Origin: Shewanella glacialimarina
GTDB lineage: Bacteria > Pseudomonadota > Gammaproteobacteria > Enterobacterales > Shewanellaceae
Direction: 5' to 3'
Length of the DNA: 64,000 bases
NCBI RefSeq assembly: GCF_020511155.1
Contig: NZ_CP041216.1
Span: 2,852,001-2,916,000 of the forward strand
Shown: positions 8,115 to 18,116 of the stretch, in pieces
Layout: each line of letters starts with the position of its first letter
Position numbering within the stretch: position 1 is the stretch's first letter
Program-made: the position numbers and the translations under genes
Notes under the pieces: generated by a model
Databases searched by the model: none
Seen by the model: only the letters and a program-made list of their open reading frames with translations
What the model was told of the DNA's origin: nothing

Positions 8115-9824
8115 ATGCGAGTTAGTAAGTACCTGCTTTCAACACAAAAAGAAACCCCTGCAAATGCAGAAGTCATTAGCCATCAGTTAATGCTACGTGC
8201 GGGTATGATCCGTCGTAATGCGTCAGGTTTATACAGCTGGTTGCCGTCAGGTTTACGAGTTCTTCGTAAAGTCGAAGGTATCGTGCGTGAAGAAATGAAC
8301 AATGCAGGTGCTATAGAAATTCTTATGCCGTTAGTCCAACCTGCTGACTTATGGATGGAAACTGGCCGTTGGGAAAAATTTGGCCCGGAACTACTCCGCT
8401 TCCAAGACCGTCATAACCGTGATTTCGTATTAGGCCCAACTCACGAAGAAGTGATTACTGACTTAGTACGTAAAGAATTAAGTTCGTACAAACAGTTACC
8501 GATAAACCTTTATCAAATTCAAACCAAATTCCGTGATGAAGTTCGTCCACGCTTTGGTGTTATGCGTGCTCGTGAATTTTTAATGAAAGACGCTTACTCA
8601 TTCCATTTAGATCAGCAAACCATGGATGAAACTTATCAGTCCATGTATACCGCTTATAGCAATATTTTAAGCCGTATGGGATTAGAGTTCCGCCCTGTTC
8701 TTGCTGATACAGGCTCAATTGGTGGCAGTGTTTCGCATGAGTTTCATGTATTAGCTAACAGTGGCGAAGACTTAATCGCTTATTCTACTGGCAGTGATTA
8801 TGCAGCGAATATAGAGAAAGCTGAATCGCCAATGCCGACGCTAACTCGTCAAGATCCGACTCAAGAGCTAAAGCCAGTCGATACGCCTAATGCAAAAACT
8901 ATTGCTGAGTTAGTTGAACAGTTTACCCTTGATATCACTAAAACGATTAAAACATTAATCGTTAAAGGCGCATCAGAAGACGCACCTTTGGTGGCATTAA
9001 TTGTGCGAGGCGATCACGAACTTAATGAAATCAAAGCCGATAAACTTGAAGCGGTTGCATCACCTTTAGAGTTTGCCACTGAAGCTGAAATTCGAGCGGC
9101 TGTAGGTGCAGGACCAGGTTCTCTTGGCCCTGTCGGATTGAGCATGCCAATTATTATCGATCACAGTGTGGCGGTGTTAAGCGACTTTGCCGCTGGTGCA
9201 AACCAGGATGATATACATCTCTTTGGTATCAACTGGGAGCGTGACTTACCTTTAGCGGTAGCTGCCGATATTCGTAATGTGGTCGAAGGTGAAGCAACAC
9301 CAGATGGTCTGGGCACCTATGCAATGGCACGTGGTATTGAAGTGGGTCATATTTTCCAATTAGGCACTAACTATTCAAAATCAATGAACGCGACTGTACT
9401 TGATGAAAATGGTAAAGCCCAAGTATTATTAATGGGATGTTATGGTGTAGGAGTTAGCCGTATAGTGGCTGCCGCTATTGAACAAAACCATGATGACCGC
9501 GGGATTATTTGGCCTGAATCAATTGCACCATTCCAGGTCGGTATTTTACCTATGAATATGCATAAATCTCATCGCGTTGCAGACATGGCTGAGAAACTTT
9601 ACGCTGACTTACAAGCTGCTGGTATAGAAGTACTGATGGATGACCGTAAAGAGCGTCCTGGGGTTATGTTTGCCGACATGGAGCTGATTGGGTTACCTCA
9701 TGTTATCGTTATTGGTGATCGTAATATCGATGAAGGTGTATTTGAATATAAAAATCGCCGTACAGGGGAGAAACAAAACATTCCTTTCGATCAAATCATG
9801 ACGTTCTTATCCGCTGTGAAATAG
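8115..9824 (+). CDS. proS: Prolyl-tRNA synthetase
   Basis: Class II enzyme charging tRNA-Pro, of the bacterial long form with a YbaK-like editing insertion (roughly residues 225-400) that clears Ala-tRNA-Pro. Motif 2 is in [21 protein letters not shown], motif 3 in [13 protein letters not shown], and THEEVITDL is conserved. The frame opens at 8103, but the family starts MR.S.YLLST. The ATG at 8115 ([10 protein letters not shown]) has GGA/CGG-rich sequence before it, so I use it; this gives 569 residues. Confidence 0.95.
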   Translation: MRVSKYLLSTQKETPANAEVISHQLMLRAGMIRRNASGLYSWLPSGLRVLRKVEGIVREEMNNAGAIEILMPLVQPADLWMETGRWEKFGPELLRFQDRHNRDFVLGPTHEEVITDLVRKELSSYKQLPINLYQIQTKFRDEVRPRFGVMRAREFLMKDAYSFHLDQQTMDETYQSMYTAYSNILSRMGLEFRPVLADTGSIGGSVSHEFHVLANSGEDLIAYSTGSDYAANIEKAESPMPTLTRQDPTQELKPVDTPNAKTIAELVEQFTLDITKTIKTLIVKGASEDAPLVALIVRGDHELNEIKADKLEAVASPLEFATEAEIRAAVGAGPGSLGPVGLSMPIIIDHSVAVLSDFAAGANQDDIHLFGINWERDLPLAVAADIRNVVEGEATPDGLGTYAMARGIEVGHIFQLGTNYSKSMNATVLDENGKAQVLLMGCYGVGVSRIVAAAIEQNHDDRGIIWPESIAPFQVGILPMNMHKSHRVADMAEKLYADLQAAGIEVLMDDRKERPGVMFADMELIGLPHVIVIGDRNIDEGVFEYKNRRTGEKQNIPFDQIMTFLSAVK

Positions 9825-9858
9825 TATTGAACCAACTGATTTAAATACCTTAATATAT

Positions 9859-9886
9859 AAAAACGCACTTTAGAGTGCGTTTTTTA
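9859..9886. terminator. Bidirectional terminator between proS and the histidine kinase gene
   Basis: The stem AAAACGCACT/AGTGCGTTTT with a TTAG loop is followed by T6 on the plus strand and has A's on the other side. The last bases overlap the stop codon of the converging kinase gene. Confidence 0.85.
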
Positions 9887-11245
9887 TTTTGCCTTGATAA
9901 ATATTTCAATTTCGAGGCCTTTATTTAACTCTGACACAATATTTAATCGCCCACCTAATTTTTGAGTCACTAAATTATACACAATTGACATGCCTAATCC
10001 GGTTCCCCCCAAATGTCTAGCTGTCGTAAAAAAAGGCTCAAACATCCTATCCTTAACTTCCTGGCTTAATCCTTTACCATTGTCCTTATAAAACATTTTA
10101 ATTTCGTCACCGTAAACCACTGCCCCTAAAATAATGGTTTTGTCACCGATGAAATCATCTGGGTAAGCATGGCGAAAACAATTCGATACTAGATTTGTAA
10201 ATATTTGAGCAATTGCACCAGGATAAGACTCAACCATGATTTCTTCCGCTAATTGAATATCCAAATTAATGTTCTGCTTGCGGGTTAGCGGTCTTAATGG
10301 AGTAGAAATTTGCCCTAAATATTCGGTTAAATTAAAGTATTCTTTCTCTAAAGTCAGTTGATCCGCCGCTGTTCGCTTAAAGTTATGCACCAATTCCGCT
10401 GCACGGGATAAATTACGTTCGATAAGCAATAAACCATCACTCATAGTACTGATAAAATATTCAAACTCTTTCTCATCTAATTCACCAGCAGAAAATAATT
10501 TTTTAAGCTTATTCAGCTCATCAATACAATGACTGGTTGAAGTGACTGAAATCCCTAAAGGTGTATTGACCTCATGCGCCACACCGGCTACCAAATTACC
10601 GAGTGCGGCCAGTTTTTCACTTTCTATCAAACTGGCTTGAGTCGCTTTTAAGTGTGTTAAAGTTTGCTGCAATTCTTGGGTACGAGACGCGACTATAGTT
10701 TCTAATTTTGCATTAAGTTCCTCTAGCAGCATTTGCTGGCTACGTACTTCATTTGCATTTACTGCCCGACCATATAAATCAGCTAATGCCGCAACAAAAA
10801 CCTCTTCATCTCGGCTCCATGACCTCATTTGGCCACGATGCTCACAACATATAATACCAATCATTTTACCTGCGTGACGAATTGGACAATCTAACATTGA
10901 CACAATCCCCTGAGGAATTAGATAGATATCGGTAAATTCAGATGTAGCAGAATGCTGAAAGACATCATCAGCAGCAATCGTTCTTTCAGAATCTAACGCA
11001 TGGAAGTAGCGAGGCAGTTGAGCGCGAGTTAACGTAATATTCTGTTGCTGTGATTCATTATCTAATAACAAAAAACACGAGATGGATTGCTTATCTTCCG
11101 ATAGCAACCAAATACCCGCTCTTTCGACTTTAAGCCCTTGACAAACCGACGAAATAATAAGTTGAGAAGCACTGTTTAAGTCGCCTTTATCAATCAACAC
11201 TGATTGGCTTACAGTAAATAACACCTTCTCAAGGGACGCATTCAT
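9884..11245 (-). CDS. GAF-domain sensor histidine kinase
   Basis: 453 residues without transmembrane segments, so probably a cytosolic sensor. Domains: GAF (about 10-155); a coiled coil with [13 protein letters not shown] (165-210); HisKA with the phospho-acceptor His 224 in [13 protein letters not shown]; and HATPase with N-box [16 protein letters not shown]1 YKDNGKGL, F-box FEPFFTT and G2 [13 protein letters not shown]. The kinase gene starts 3 bases after the stop of the HD-GYP response regulator gene, so the two form a two-component pair made from one mRNA. The signal sensed by the GAF domain is unknown. Confidence 0.9.
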   Translation of the reverse strand: MNASLEKVLFTVSQSVLIDKGDLNSASQLIISSVCQGLKVERAGIWLLSEDKQSISCFLLLDNESQQQNITLTRAQLPRYFHALDSERTIAADDVFQHSATSEFTDIYLIPQGIVSMLDCPIRHAGKMIGIICCEHRGQMRSWSRDEEVFVAALADLYGRAVNANEVRSQQMLLEELNAKLETIVASRTQELQQTLTHLKATQASLIESEKLAALGNLVAGVAHEVNTPLGISVTSTSHCIDELNKLKKLFSAGELDEKEFEYFISTMSDGLLLIERNLSRAAELVHNFKRTAADQLTLEKEYFNLTEYLGQISTPLRPLTRKQNINLDIQLAEEIMVESYPGAIAQIFTNLVSNCFRHAYPDDFIGDKTIILGAVVYGDEIKMFYKDNGKGLSQEVKDRMFEPFFTTARHLGGTGLGMSIVYNLVTQKLGGRLNIVSELNKGLEIEIFIKAK

Positions 11246-11248
11246 GTC

Positions 11249-12811
11249 TTAATCTACTGTTTTTGCGCAATCAGGCATATCACGTTGAATAGCAATAAAC
11301 CTATCCATCAACTCAAGGCTTGCATCACACATTTTAGGGTCAAACTGCTTACCCGATTGCTCATTTAAATACTCGATAACCTTTTCAACTGGCCAGGCAT
11401 CTTTATAGCTACGTTTTGATAACAGTGCATCAATAACATCCACTATAGCCATGATGCGTCCCTCTATCGGTGTTTGCTCGCCAACTAAGCCTCTTGGATA
11501 ACCTTGACCATCCCAACGCTCATGGTGAGTGTAAGCAATTCTAGCGCCCATTTTGGCAATAATGCGATTAGAAGCAGCTAATAAGTCATACCCCTTTTCC
11601 GCATGGGTTTTCATTATTTGCCATTCTTCGTCAGTTAATTTACCCGGTTTATGTAGAATGCTTTCCGGTATGCCGATTTTACCTACATCGTGCAAAGGTG
11701 CTGCATAGCGAATAGTCTCAATAAAATCATTACTAAGCTTCAGATGCTCGGCAAGTATTTCACTCATCAATGCGACTCTGCGGACATGTGCCCCGGTCTC
11801 TTTACTGCGCTGCTCAATCGCATCACCAATGATTAAAATAAGTTCTTTTTGTGTTTGTTGTACGTTTTCCTTACCGGCAAGGTTTTCAAAGGTGAGACTA
11901 ACGTTAGCGGCAAATAACTCTAAAATCCTGACCTGCAAAGGTGAAAGAGCAGCATTGTGCTCTAGATATAATATACTTGTTACATCATTACCAAACTCGT
12001 AAAAACCAACATAAATATTATCGTGCACAACCGACGTTTTTAATGCGATAGCCTCAATGATATATTCTTTAACATCGCCTGGTAATGACTCAACACTGTC
12101 TATTTCACTGTAACTCACCAAACTACCAGTAGCAGCAAGTAAGTTCATTTGAGTGTCTTGATATAAGTCTTGATGATAACTGGTTAAATATAGTGCTGAA
12201 CTGTCTAAACTAAGTAACTGTAATGTTTGTTCTAATACCGCACTACCAAAGTGATGCAGTGTACTACTACGGAGCACTGAGGAGGATGCTGAGATGACTT
12301 TCTCCATTCCACGCTGACTTTGCTCAATGGTTTTAATATCACGATATGAACGTAATGAGGTATACACACACGATTTTAATTTTGCAGCTGTTAACTCGGT
12401 TTTCGCTTTATAATCATTAATATCAAAATCTCGAATCACTCTTTCTTCTGGAGCACTTCCTGGTTGGCCGGTTCTTAAAATAATACGGGTCGAATGATTA
12501 TTTAATTCACCGCGAATACGCTGAATTAAATCAAGCCCTGCTTGATCATTTTCCATCACCACATCGACAAACGCTAATGCGATATCATGTTCATCACGAA
12601 ATAAATTAAACCCTTCTTCACCGCTAAAACAGGAATAAAAAGCCAAGCCACGCCCATCAAGATTAAACTGACTTAACGCAAACTTTGTCACATCATGTAT
12701 ACCGGGTTCGTCATCAATAATAACGACTTTCCATGGCGGCAATTGGACTTTAGGCTTTAAAGTCGTATCCTCGCCTTTTGGCATATCTGCAGATTTTTTA
12801 AACAAAGCCAA
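11249..12811 (-). CDS. Response regulator with HD-GYP cyclic-di-GMP phosphodiesterase domain
   Basis: 520 residues. A receiver domain (about 25-145) has the acidic pair DD33-34, phospho-Asp 83 in FVDVVM and Lys 134. A central region of the DUF3369 type (about 160-310) follows. The C-terminal HD-GYP domain has HD at 374-375 in LHDVGKIGIP and GYP at 437-439 in HHERWDGQGYPRGL. All metal and signature residues look intact, so it should hydrolyse c-di-GMP when phosphorylated. The start is TTG with GGAG six bases upstream. It is the first gene of an operon with the GAF kinase. It is likely to lower c-di-GMP in response to that kinase and so favour motility over biofilm. Confidence 0.9.
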   Translation of the reverse strand: MALFKKSADMPKGEDTTLKPKVQLPPWKVVIIDDEPGIHDVTKFALSQFNLDGRGLAFYSCFSGEEGFNLFRDEHDIALAFVDVVMENDQAGLDLIQRIRGELNNHSTRIILRTGQPGSAPEERVIRDFDINDYKAKTELTAAKLKSCVYTSLRSYRDIKTIEQSQRGMEKVISASSSVLRSSTLHHFGSAVLEQTLQLLSLDSSALYLTSYHQDLYQDTQMNLLAATGSLVSYSEIDSVESLPGDVKEYIIEAIALKTSVVHDNIYVGFYEFGNDVTSILYLEHNAALSPLQVRILELFAANVSLTFENLAGKENVQQTQKELILIIGDAIEQRSKETGAHVRRVALMSEILAEHLKLSNDFIETIRYAAPLHDVGKIGIPESILHKPGKLTDEEWQIMKTHAEKGYDLLAASNRIIAKMGARIAYTHHERWDGQGYPRGLVGEQTPIEGRIMAIVDVIDALLSKRSYKDAWPVEKVIEYLNEQSGKQFDPKMCDASLELMDRFIAIQRDMPDCAKTVD

Positions 12812-13071
12812 TGGTGTCTCCTTTAACTTTTTTCTAACTGTGTGTCACAAACACCAGAAAAATGCGTTTTTATTTTTATTATCTATTAAGTTACCTACTA
12901 AGGTAATAGCTGATTAAACGCCCTCTTGTCAAAGAAAAGCTACTAAAAGGTTAAGTTTTGTTTTACCAAGGTGAATTTGAAATCAGCCAAAAAAACTTAT
13001 CCGACTAGTGCAACAAGTTAAAACAAGACATACTCTTAGTTAATCTTTTCTAACCTAGGTGTAGTGATAAA

Positions 13072-14193
13072 TTGTCAATTGGACTTGTACTTGGTGGTGG
13101 CGGTGCCCGCGCGGCATATCAAATTGGTGTATTAAAGGCTTTGGTGCAATTTTATCCTAGAAATAGTCATATCCCCTTTGATGTCATTTGTGGCACATCT
13201 GCAGGTGCTATTAATGCAACATCTTTAGCGACTCACGCCGCGTGCTTTCATTTAGGGGTAAAGAAATTAGATTGGGTATGGCGTCACTTTAAAACACAAC
13301 AAGTTTATGAGTCTTCAGTCGGTGGCGTTGCTAAACACTTATTAAAGATGGCAATTAAAGGTTTACAGCATGAAAAAGTGAATACCGATGCAGCAAGCTT
13401 ACTAAACAATCAACCATTACGTGAGTTATTGAATAAACTAATAGACTTTGATCGTATCGAAAGAAATATACATTTAGGTGCATTGAAAGCGATCAGTGTG
13501 GATGCTTCTTGTTATAACAATTCGCTGTCATATAGTTTTTACCATGGTCATCATTCAATCGAGAACTGGAAGCGTGCCCGAAGGCAAGGGAAACGGAGCC
13601 AGTTGAATACTGATCATCTGCTTGCTAGCTCCGCAATCCCAATGGTGTTTCCTTCTATAAAATTAAACAGAGCTTTTTTCGGTGACGGTTCTGTTCATCA
13701 ACTTTCGCCCTTGTCGAGTCCTATCCATCTAGGGGCACAGAAATTATTCGTGATTAATTTGGATAGTCCTCATAAACACAAAGATGTCTTACCAAGTCAT
13801 CACCCAAAAACAGCGACAATAGCAGGACATTTATTAGATACTATATTTTCAGATACGTTAAATAGCGATCTTGAACGTCTACAAAGGGTAAATCACACTC
13901 TAGATCTTATCTCTGATGAAGATAAAAATAAGCTAAATTTACGAACAATAGACACATTAGTGATTAAACCAAGTGAAGATCTAGGTATGATAGCTGCAAA
14001 GTATTACCTAGAAATACCTATCGCAATCCGTTATTTACTCAAACTGTTTGGCATACATCAACAATCAGATTCAAGTATTGTTTCTTACCTATTATTTGAA
14101 AAAGCTTATACAAGCGCACTTATTGATTTAGGTTACCAAGATGCTATGACTCAAATAGATGACATAAAAGCCTTTTTTGACATACCAGCATAA
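13072..14193 (+). CDS. Patatin-like phospholipase
   Basis: 373 residues with the patatin catalytic dyad: the oxyanion loop LGGGGARAAY at 7-16, nucleophile Ser 43 in CGTSAGAIN, and Asp 205 in FGDGS. The family hydrolyses acyl ester bonds in phospholipids and other lipids. There is no signal peptide, since the catalytic domain starts at residue 3. The C-terminal ~120 residues lie outside the patatin core and I cannot assign them. The start codon is TTG, placed by the family N-terminus, with AGGTG ten bases upstream. It reads alone, divergent from the HD-GYP operon across 260 bases. Confidence 0.9.
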   Translation: MSIGLVLGGGGARAAYQIGVLKALVQFYPRNSHIPFDVICGTSAGAINATSLATHAACFHLGVKKLDWVWRHFKTQQVYESSVGGVAKHLLKMAIKGLQHEKVNTDAASLLNNQPLRELLNKLIDFDRIERNIHLGALKAISVDASCYNNSLSYSFYHGHHSIENWKRARRQGKRSQLNTDHLLASSAIPMVFPSIKLNRAFFGDGSVHQLSPLSSPIHLGAQKLFVINLDSPHKHKDVLPSHHPKTATIAGHLLDTIFSDTLNSDLERLQRVNHTLDLISDEDKNKLNLRTIDTLVIKPSEDLGMIAAKYYLEIPIAIRYLLKLFGIHQQSDSSIVSYLLFEKAYTSALIDLGYQDAMTQIDDIKAFFDIPA

Positions 14194-14198
14194 TAAAT

Positions 14199-14252
14199 AA
14201 TACCAAAGGTAAACTTTCACATTGATATGTCTAATTTGATGTACCTGGTATT
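14199..14252. repeat. Imperfect inverted repeat after the patatin gene
   Basis: AATACCAAAGGTA pairs with TACCTGGTATT, with one bulged base across a loop of about 30. No T-run follows, so it is not a classical terminator. It could be a small interspersed palindrome, but I see no second copy in the window. Confidence 0.4.
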
Positions 14253-14429
14253 GTCATATTTTATTCATCTTATTCTGATAATATTTTTTTAGGTTAGATT
14301 TATAACCTTAATATAGTCATACAAAATATTTCACCGGGTTGAACTAAAGATTTCGCTTTAGCTTTTAACAGACTTTAGGTAAAAGGGAGACTGTACTAAT
14401 AGCAGTATAGTTTTATTGGATAGTTGAAA

Positions 14430-14588
14430 ATGGCACACACATTTGAATTTGATGAAGATGATGCACCATGGGGTGACAACATCAAGGGAAAACAAAAATC
14501 TAAAAAGGTAAAGCAACGACGAAGAGATAATAAGCGTAGCTACTTTGATGATACTGCAATGGAGTTTGCACCTGCTAAATTAAAGTAA
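14430..14588 (+). CDS. Small hypothetical protein, 52 residues
   Basis: An ATG-started ORF (MAHTFEFDEDDAPWG...) too short for standard gene calling. It has an acidic, tryptophan-containing N-terminus (FEFDEDDAPWGD), a strongly basic centre (KGKQKSKKVKQRRRDNKR) and a C-terminus SYFDDTAMEFAPAK. GGA lies about nine bases before the ATG. A clear terminator follows 40 bases after the stop, so it is probably transcribed as its own unit. No signal peptide or membrane segment is seen. The charge pattern suggests a nucleic-acid or ribosome-associated peptide, but this is a guess and I do not recognise a family. Confidence 0.6.
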   Translation: MAHTFEFDEDDAPWGDNIKGKQKSKKVKQRRRDNKRSYFDDTAMEFAPAKLK

Positions 14589-14625
14589 TTTAATAAAAAT
14601 TTAACAGTAATTAACCATCAAGTTT

Positions 14626-14657
14626 AAAAAGCAAGTTGCTATCAACTTGCTTTTTTA
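14626..14657 (+). terminator. Terminator after the 52-residue ORF
   Basis: A perfect 12-bp stem (AAAAGCAAGTTG with CAACTTGCTTTT), a 4-base loop, then T6. Confidence 0.9.
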
Positions 14658-14772
14658 TTTGATAGGGTGATAAAGATATGCATCAGTAAATCCACCATCT
14701 TAGAAATTTCAATGCAGTGCACTTTACATCTAAATTCAATTTAGAAACCTTAGGGTTTAATCTAACAGACAT

Positions 14773-14797
14773 AAAAAAGGAGCCGGCGGCTCCTTTA
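14773..14797 (-). terminator. mgtE terminator
   Basis: On the minus strand AAAGGAGCC pairs with GGCTCCTTT and is followed by a T-run, 34 bases beyond the mgtE stop. Confidence 0.85.
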
Positions 14798-14830
14798 GTC
14801 ACTTTTTGTAGACAAATATTAACAGATACT

Positions 14831-16225
14831 TTATAGATACAAAATTGTCGCTAAACCTAAAAAAGTAAAAAAACCTACAACGTCTGTCACTGTGGTTAAA
14901 ATGACTGAGCCTGACAATGCCGCATCTTGGTTAAATCGTTGTAAAATCATTGGAACCATGACTCCGGCGATTGCAGCCATAGCCATATTGATTAAAATAG
15001 CACAGCCTATAATAACGCCCATCATGGGGTCATCAAACCACCATCCAGCAATCAAGCCAATAACAATGGCCCATAAAATACCATTCAAAGCACCAATACC
15101 TAGCTCATTCTTGAGCAGTGACACTACGTTACCTGCAGATATTTGCCCCATTGCCATACCACGGATCATTAACGTTAATGACTGACTACCTGCTATGCCG
15201 CCCATAGACGCAACAATAGGCATTAACACAGCTAAAGCTACCACTTGTGATAGTACATTCTCAAACAGGCCAATTGTTGCTGAGGCTAAAAACGCCGTTA
15301 ATAAATTAATACCAAGCCATACAGCACGACGTCTAGCCCCTACAGTAATAGGTGCAAACAAATCGTCATCATCGTCCATACCAGCTGTAGCCATTAACTG
15401 TGATTCGTAATGTTCACGTACTAAGGCTGTTGCCGTTCTCAATGTCATGCGACCAATTAAGATACCTTCATCATCAACCACAGGCAATTCTAACTCTCGG
15501 CTGTGCTCAATGGTCTCAGCGGCTTCTAGTAAGGAAGAATCTGCTGATATAACCCGACTATCTTGCCAAATCAAACTAGAAAGTAAAACATCTACATCAG
15601 TTTTAAACACGTCATAGCGTCGAACTGTGCCAAGGTACTTATCATTTATATCAACTAGAAATAGATGATCATTACAATCTAAATCAATACGACGGAAAAA
15701 TCGCTGGCCTTGCGCCACTGTTGAATCAAGATTTAGTACCAACATTTGGTGATCAGCATAACGGCCAATCTCATTTTCATCATACTGGTCATAAAGCTCA
15801 AAGTGCTTTCGCTGTCGCTCGCCCATTTGCGCTAATGCGCGATCAGTAATGCTGTCAGGTAATGAGTCACTCCAATCAATCAGATCTTCTGGACTAAGCT
15901 GCGAAAATATCAAATCCAGCTCTTCGTCTGGCATTTTCTTTAAAATGCCCAGACGTGGATCCGCACGCATTAAGTTTAAAACATCAACACGCTCTTCTGG
16001 CTCGACCTGTTGCCAACGGTCATAACGCTCATCTAACGGTAAAGATTCAAGTAAAATAGCGATAGTACCAGCTTCTGCACCATTGAGTATTTCACTAAAA
16101 ACTTCAGCTTGTTCTTCACCTTCAGCTTCTGTAAGTTGCTGCACAGCTTGGCTGACTTCTATTTGTGACTGTGTTGTAATCTCTTGCTCTGATTCAGATA
16201 TAAGTTCGTTCTTTACTTCATCCAT
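14831..16225 (-). CDS. mgtE: Magnesium transporter MgtE
   Basis: Mg2+ channel/transporter of 464 residues. The N-terminal superhelical MgtE domain has repeats such as LLESLPLDERYDRWQQVEPEERVDVLNLM (about 55-140). Two CBS domains follow (about 150-280), including the LELPVVDDEGILIGRMT unit. The C-terminal part is a five-helix pore domain (about 300-464) with the conserved GGIAGSQSLTLMIRGMA. The cytosolic domains sense Mg2+ and close the pore when it is plentiful. Length and domain order are normal. The first 45 residues are acidic and Gln/Glu-rich, as in other gammaproteobacterial MgtE proteins. No M-box or other Mg2+ riboswitch was recognised in the 208-base upstream region. Confidence 0.94.
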   Translation of the reverse strand: MDEVKNELISESEQEITTQSQIEVSQAVQQLTEAEGEEQAEVFSEILNGAEAGTIAILLESLPLDERYDRWQQVEPEERVDVLNLMRADPRLGILKKMPDEELDLIFSQLSPEDLIDWSDSLPDSITDRALAQMGERQRKHFELYDQYDENEIGRYADHQMLVLNLDSTVAQGQRFFRRIDLDCNDHLFLVDINDKYLGTVRRYDVFKTDVDVLLSSLIWQDSRVISADSSLLEAAETIEHSRELELPVVDDEGILIGRMTLRTATALVREHYESQLMATAGMDDDDDLFAPITVGARRRAVWLGINLLTAFLASATIGLFENVLSQVVALAVLMPIVASMGGIAGSQSLTLMIRGMAMGQISAGNVVSLLKNELGIGALNGILWAIVIGLIAGWWFDDPMMGVIIGCAILINMAMAAIAGVMVPMILQRFNQDAALSGSVILTTVTDVVGFFTFLGLATILYL

Positions 16226-16454
16226 AAGTCCGCCCCTTATCTTGTTCAGCGAATAATGCGCCGACTATATTCATATTTTTGGTGATAAGCAAATAGATAA
16301 ATTAAATTGCGCACTATTAAATTGACCGCTTCAAGACAAGTCATTATAGTACAAATTAATCTACAAAGTATTGAGGTTACTTATTTCAGTTGAACGCGTA
16401 TAACAACCTCATTATTCTCGTTATATTTGGACAATGAATTTACTGGAGCACGAC

Positions 16455-16940
16455 ATGAGCAAGGCAATTTATCAGTTTAATATCAAAGATATTAAAGGAA
16501 CTGACATCAGTATGGACACTTTTAAAAATAAAGTGTTATTGATTGTTAATACTGCGAGTAAATGTGGTTTTACCCCTCAATATAAAGCTTTGGAGGAGCT
16601 GTACCAACAATATAAAGATCAGGGTTTGATAGTGATGGGATTTCCTTGTAATCAATTTGGTAAGCAAGAGCAAGGAACTGAAACTGAAATAAGCCAATTT
16701 TGTGAGCTTAATTTTGGGGTGACATTTCCATTATTTAGTAAAATAGACGTAAATGGTGATGATGCTGCTCCGCTATACCAACACTTGAAGCAAGCTGCGA
16801 AAGGGCTTTTGGGGAGTCAGTCCATTAAATGGAATTTTACTAAGTTTTTAGTCGATACACAGGGTAATGTCATTGAGCGTTATGCGCCAACAACAAAACC
16901 GGAAGATTTGTCATCAGTAATAGAAAAACTTTTAAAATAA
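16455..16940 (+). CDS. Glutathione peroxidase family protein (cysteine type)
   Basis: 161 residues of the BtuE/Gpx thioredoxin-fold family that reduces peroxides with thioredoxin or glutathione. The catalytic residues are Cys 37 in [12 protein letters not shown], Gln 67 in [11 protein letters not shown] and Trp 126 in [10 protein letters not shown] cysteine at 83 is in the place of the resolving cysteine of thioredoxin-dependent members. The frame opens at 16434, but GGAG lies six bases before the ATG at 16455, which fits the family N-terminus. There is no signal peptide, so it is cytosolic. It is a single gene facing away from mgtE. Confidence 0.9.
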   Translation: MSKAIYQFNIKDIKGTDISMDTFKNKVLLIVNTASKCGFTPQYKALEELYQQYKDQGLIVMGFPCNQFGKQEQGTETEISQFCELNFGVTFPLFSKIDVNGDDAAPLYQHLKQAAKGLLGSQSIKWNFTKFLVDTQGNVIERYAPTTKPEDLSSVIEKLLK

Positions 16941-17094
16941 CTTTTCAATAACACTATAAATTTCAAACAAATAAATAGTTTGTTATAAATACTTATACTT
17001 TTTGAAAAAAATTATACGTATTTTTGAACTTTTACATAAATGATGACTCAAACTTAATAACAGTGATATTTACTTTATTGTTCATCATCTCCCT

Positions 17095-17162
17095 GGGACT
17101 TCTAGCGCAGTCCCCTTGATCTCTAAGTAGATCAATAGGCAATCATTTGATTGCCTTTTTTT
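17095..17162 (+). ncRNA. Candidate small RNA or structured 3' UTR (three hairpins)
   Basis: Three consecutive hairpins: GGGACT/AGTCCC (17095-17114), TTGATCT/AGATCAA (17116-17135) and a terminator AGGCAATC/GATTGCCT followed by T7 (17137-17162). They lie 155 bases after the glutathione peroxidase stop and before the leftward tRNA operon. The structure is asymmetric, with a T-run only on the plus strand. No promoter could be fixed, so it may also be the end of the peroxidase mRNA. Confidence 0.35.
17137..17162 (+). terminator. Rho-independent terminator (third hairpin of the candidate RNA)
   Basis: An 8-bp stem AGGCAATC/GATTGCCT with an ATTT loop is followed by T7. It ends whatever rightward transcript crosses this region. 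Confidence 0.85.
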
Positions 17163-17200
17163 ATGGCTCAAATTTAAATCAAACACAAAATTTAAACATA

Positions 17201-17224
17201 AAAAAACCACCTTGCGGTGGTTTA
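17201..17224 (-). terminator. Terminator of the tRNA-Glu/Ala operon
   Basis: On the minus strand AAACCACC pairs with GGTGGTTT around a 4-base loop, then T's, only 4 bases after the last tRNA-Glu. Confidence 0.85.
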
Positions 17225-17227
17225 GTG

Positions 17228-17303
17228 TGGTATCCCATAGGGGATTCGAACCCCTGTTACCGCCGTGAAAGGGCGGTGTCCTAGGCCTCTAGACGAATGG
17301 GAC
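17228..17303 (-). tRNA. tRNA-Glu (UUC)
   Basis: 76 bases including encoded CCA; the anticodon loop reads CTTTCAC (anticodon TTC). This is the last gene of the leftward operon. Its flanking spacer is a diverged version of the one repeated between the other copies. Confidence 0.97.
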
Positions 17304-17395
17304 GCCGAGATTTACTTATACTCAGTAAATAGAGTGAATACTCATTAATGCCTGTAGGCAAAACATTAATGCTATTTGTTGTTTCCAACAAAACT

Positions 17396-17471
17396 TGGTG
17401 GAGCTACACGGGATCGAACCGTGGACCTCTTCACTGCCAGCGAAGCGCTCTCCCAGCTGAGCTATAGCCCC
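17396..17471 (-). tRNA. tRNA-Ala (GGC)
   Basis: 76 bases with encoded CCA; the anticodon loop is CTGGCAG (anticodon GGC). The acceptor stem GGGGCTA pairs with TAGCTCC. Confidence 0.97.
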
Positions 17472-17506
17472 AAATTTTAGTAAATAGACACCAAAATTTG
17501 AAAATA

Positions 17507-17582
17507 TGGTATCCCATAGGGGATTCGAACCCCTGTTACCGCCGTGAAAGGGCGGTGTCCTAGGCCTCTAGACGAATGGGAC
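17507..17582 (-). tRNA. tRNA-Glu (UUC)
   Basis: Identical by eye to the copy at 17228, CCA included. It is the last full copy of the tandem repeat block. Confidence 0.97.
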
Positions 17583-17714
17583 ACTGTTGATACGTTAGAC
17601 TCTGTATCGAGTGAATACTCATCAATGACTGTAGGCTAATCATCAATGCTATTTTAGATTTTCAAACGTTTTACGAAAAAAACTGCTTCGAATTATGTTC
17701 AACCATCTGAAATA

Positions 17715-17790
17715 TGGTATCCCATAGGGGATTCGAACCCCTGTTACCGCCGTGAAAGGGCGGTGTCCTAGGCCTCTAGACGAATGGGAC
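17715..17790 (-). tRNA. tRNA-Glu (UUC)
   Basis: A 76-base copy with encoded CCA and anticodon TTC, inside the 208-base repeat. Confidence 0.97.
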
Positions 17791-17922
17791 ACTGTTGATA
17801 CGTTATACTCTGTATCGAGTGAATACTCATCAATGACTGTAGGCTAATCATCAATGCTATTTTAGATTTTCAAACGTTTTACGAAAAAAACTGCTTCGAA
17901 TTATGTTCAACCATCTGAAATA

Positions 17923-17998
17923 TGGTATCCCATAGGGGATTCGAACCCCTGTTACCGCCGTGAAAGGGCGGTGTCCTAGGCCTCTAGACGAATGGGAC
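17923..17998 (-). tRNA. tRNA-Glu (UUC)
   Basis: A 76-base copy with encoded CCA and anticodon TTC. The flanking spacer is nearly identical to that of the 17715 copy. Confidence 0.97.
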
Positions 17999-18116
17999 AC
18001 TGTTGATACGTTAGACTCTGTATCGAGTGAATACTCATCAATGACTGTAGGCTAATCATCAATGCTATTTAGATCATTAAACTCTTCTTTCGAATTATGT
18101 TCAACCATCTGAAATA

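Noticed and set aside
16226..16433. Magnesium riboswitch before mgtE
   Set aside because: None of the conserved M-box segments could be recognised.
16455..16940. Selenocysteine glutathione peroxidase
   Set aside because: The catalytic position is a TGT cysteine codon, not TGA.
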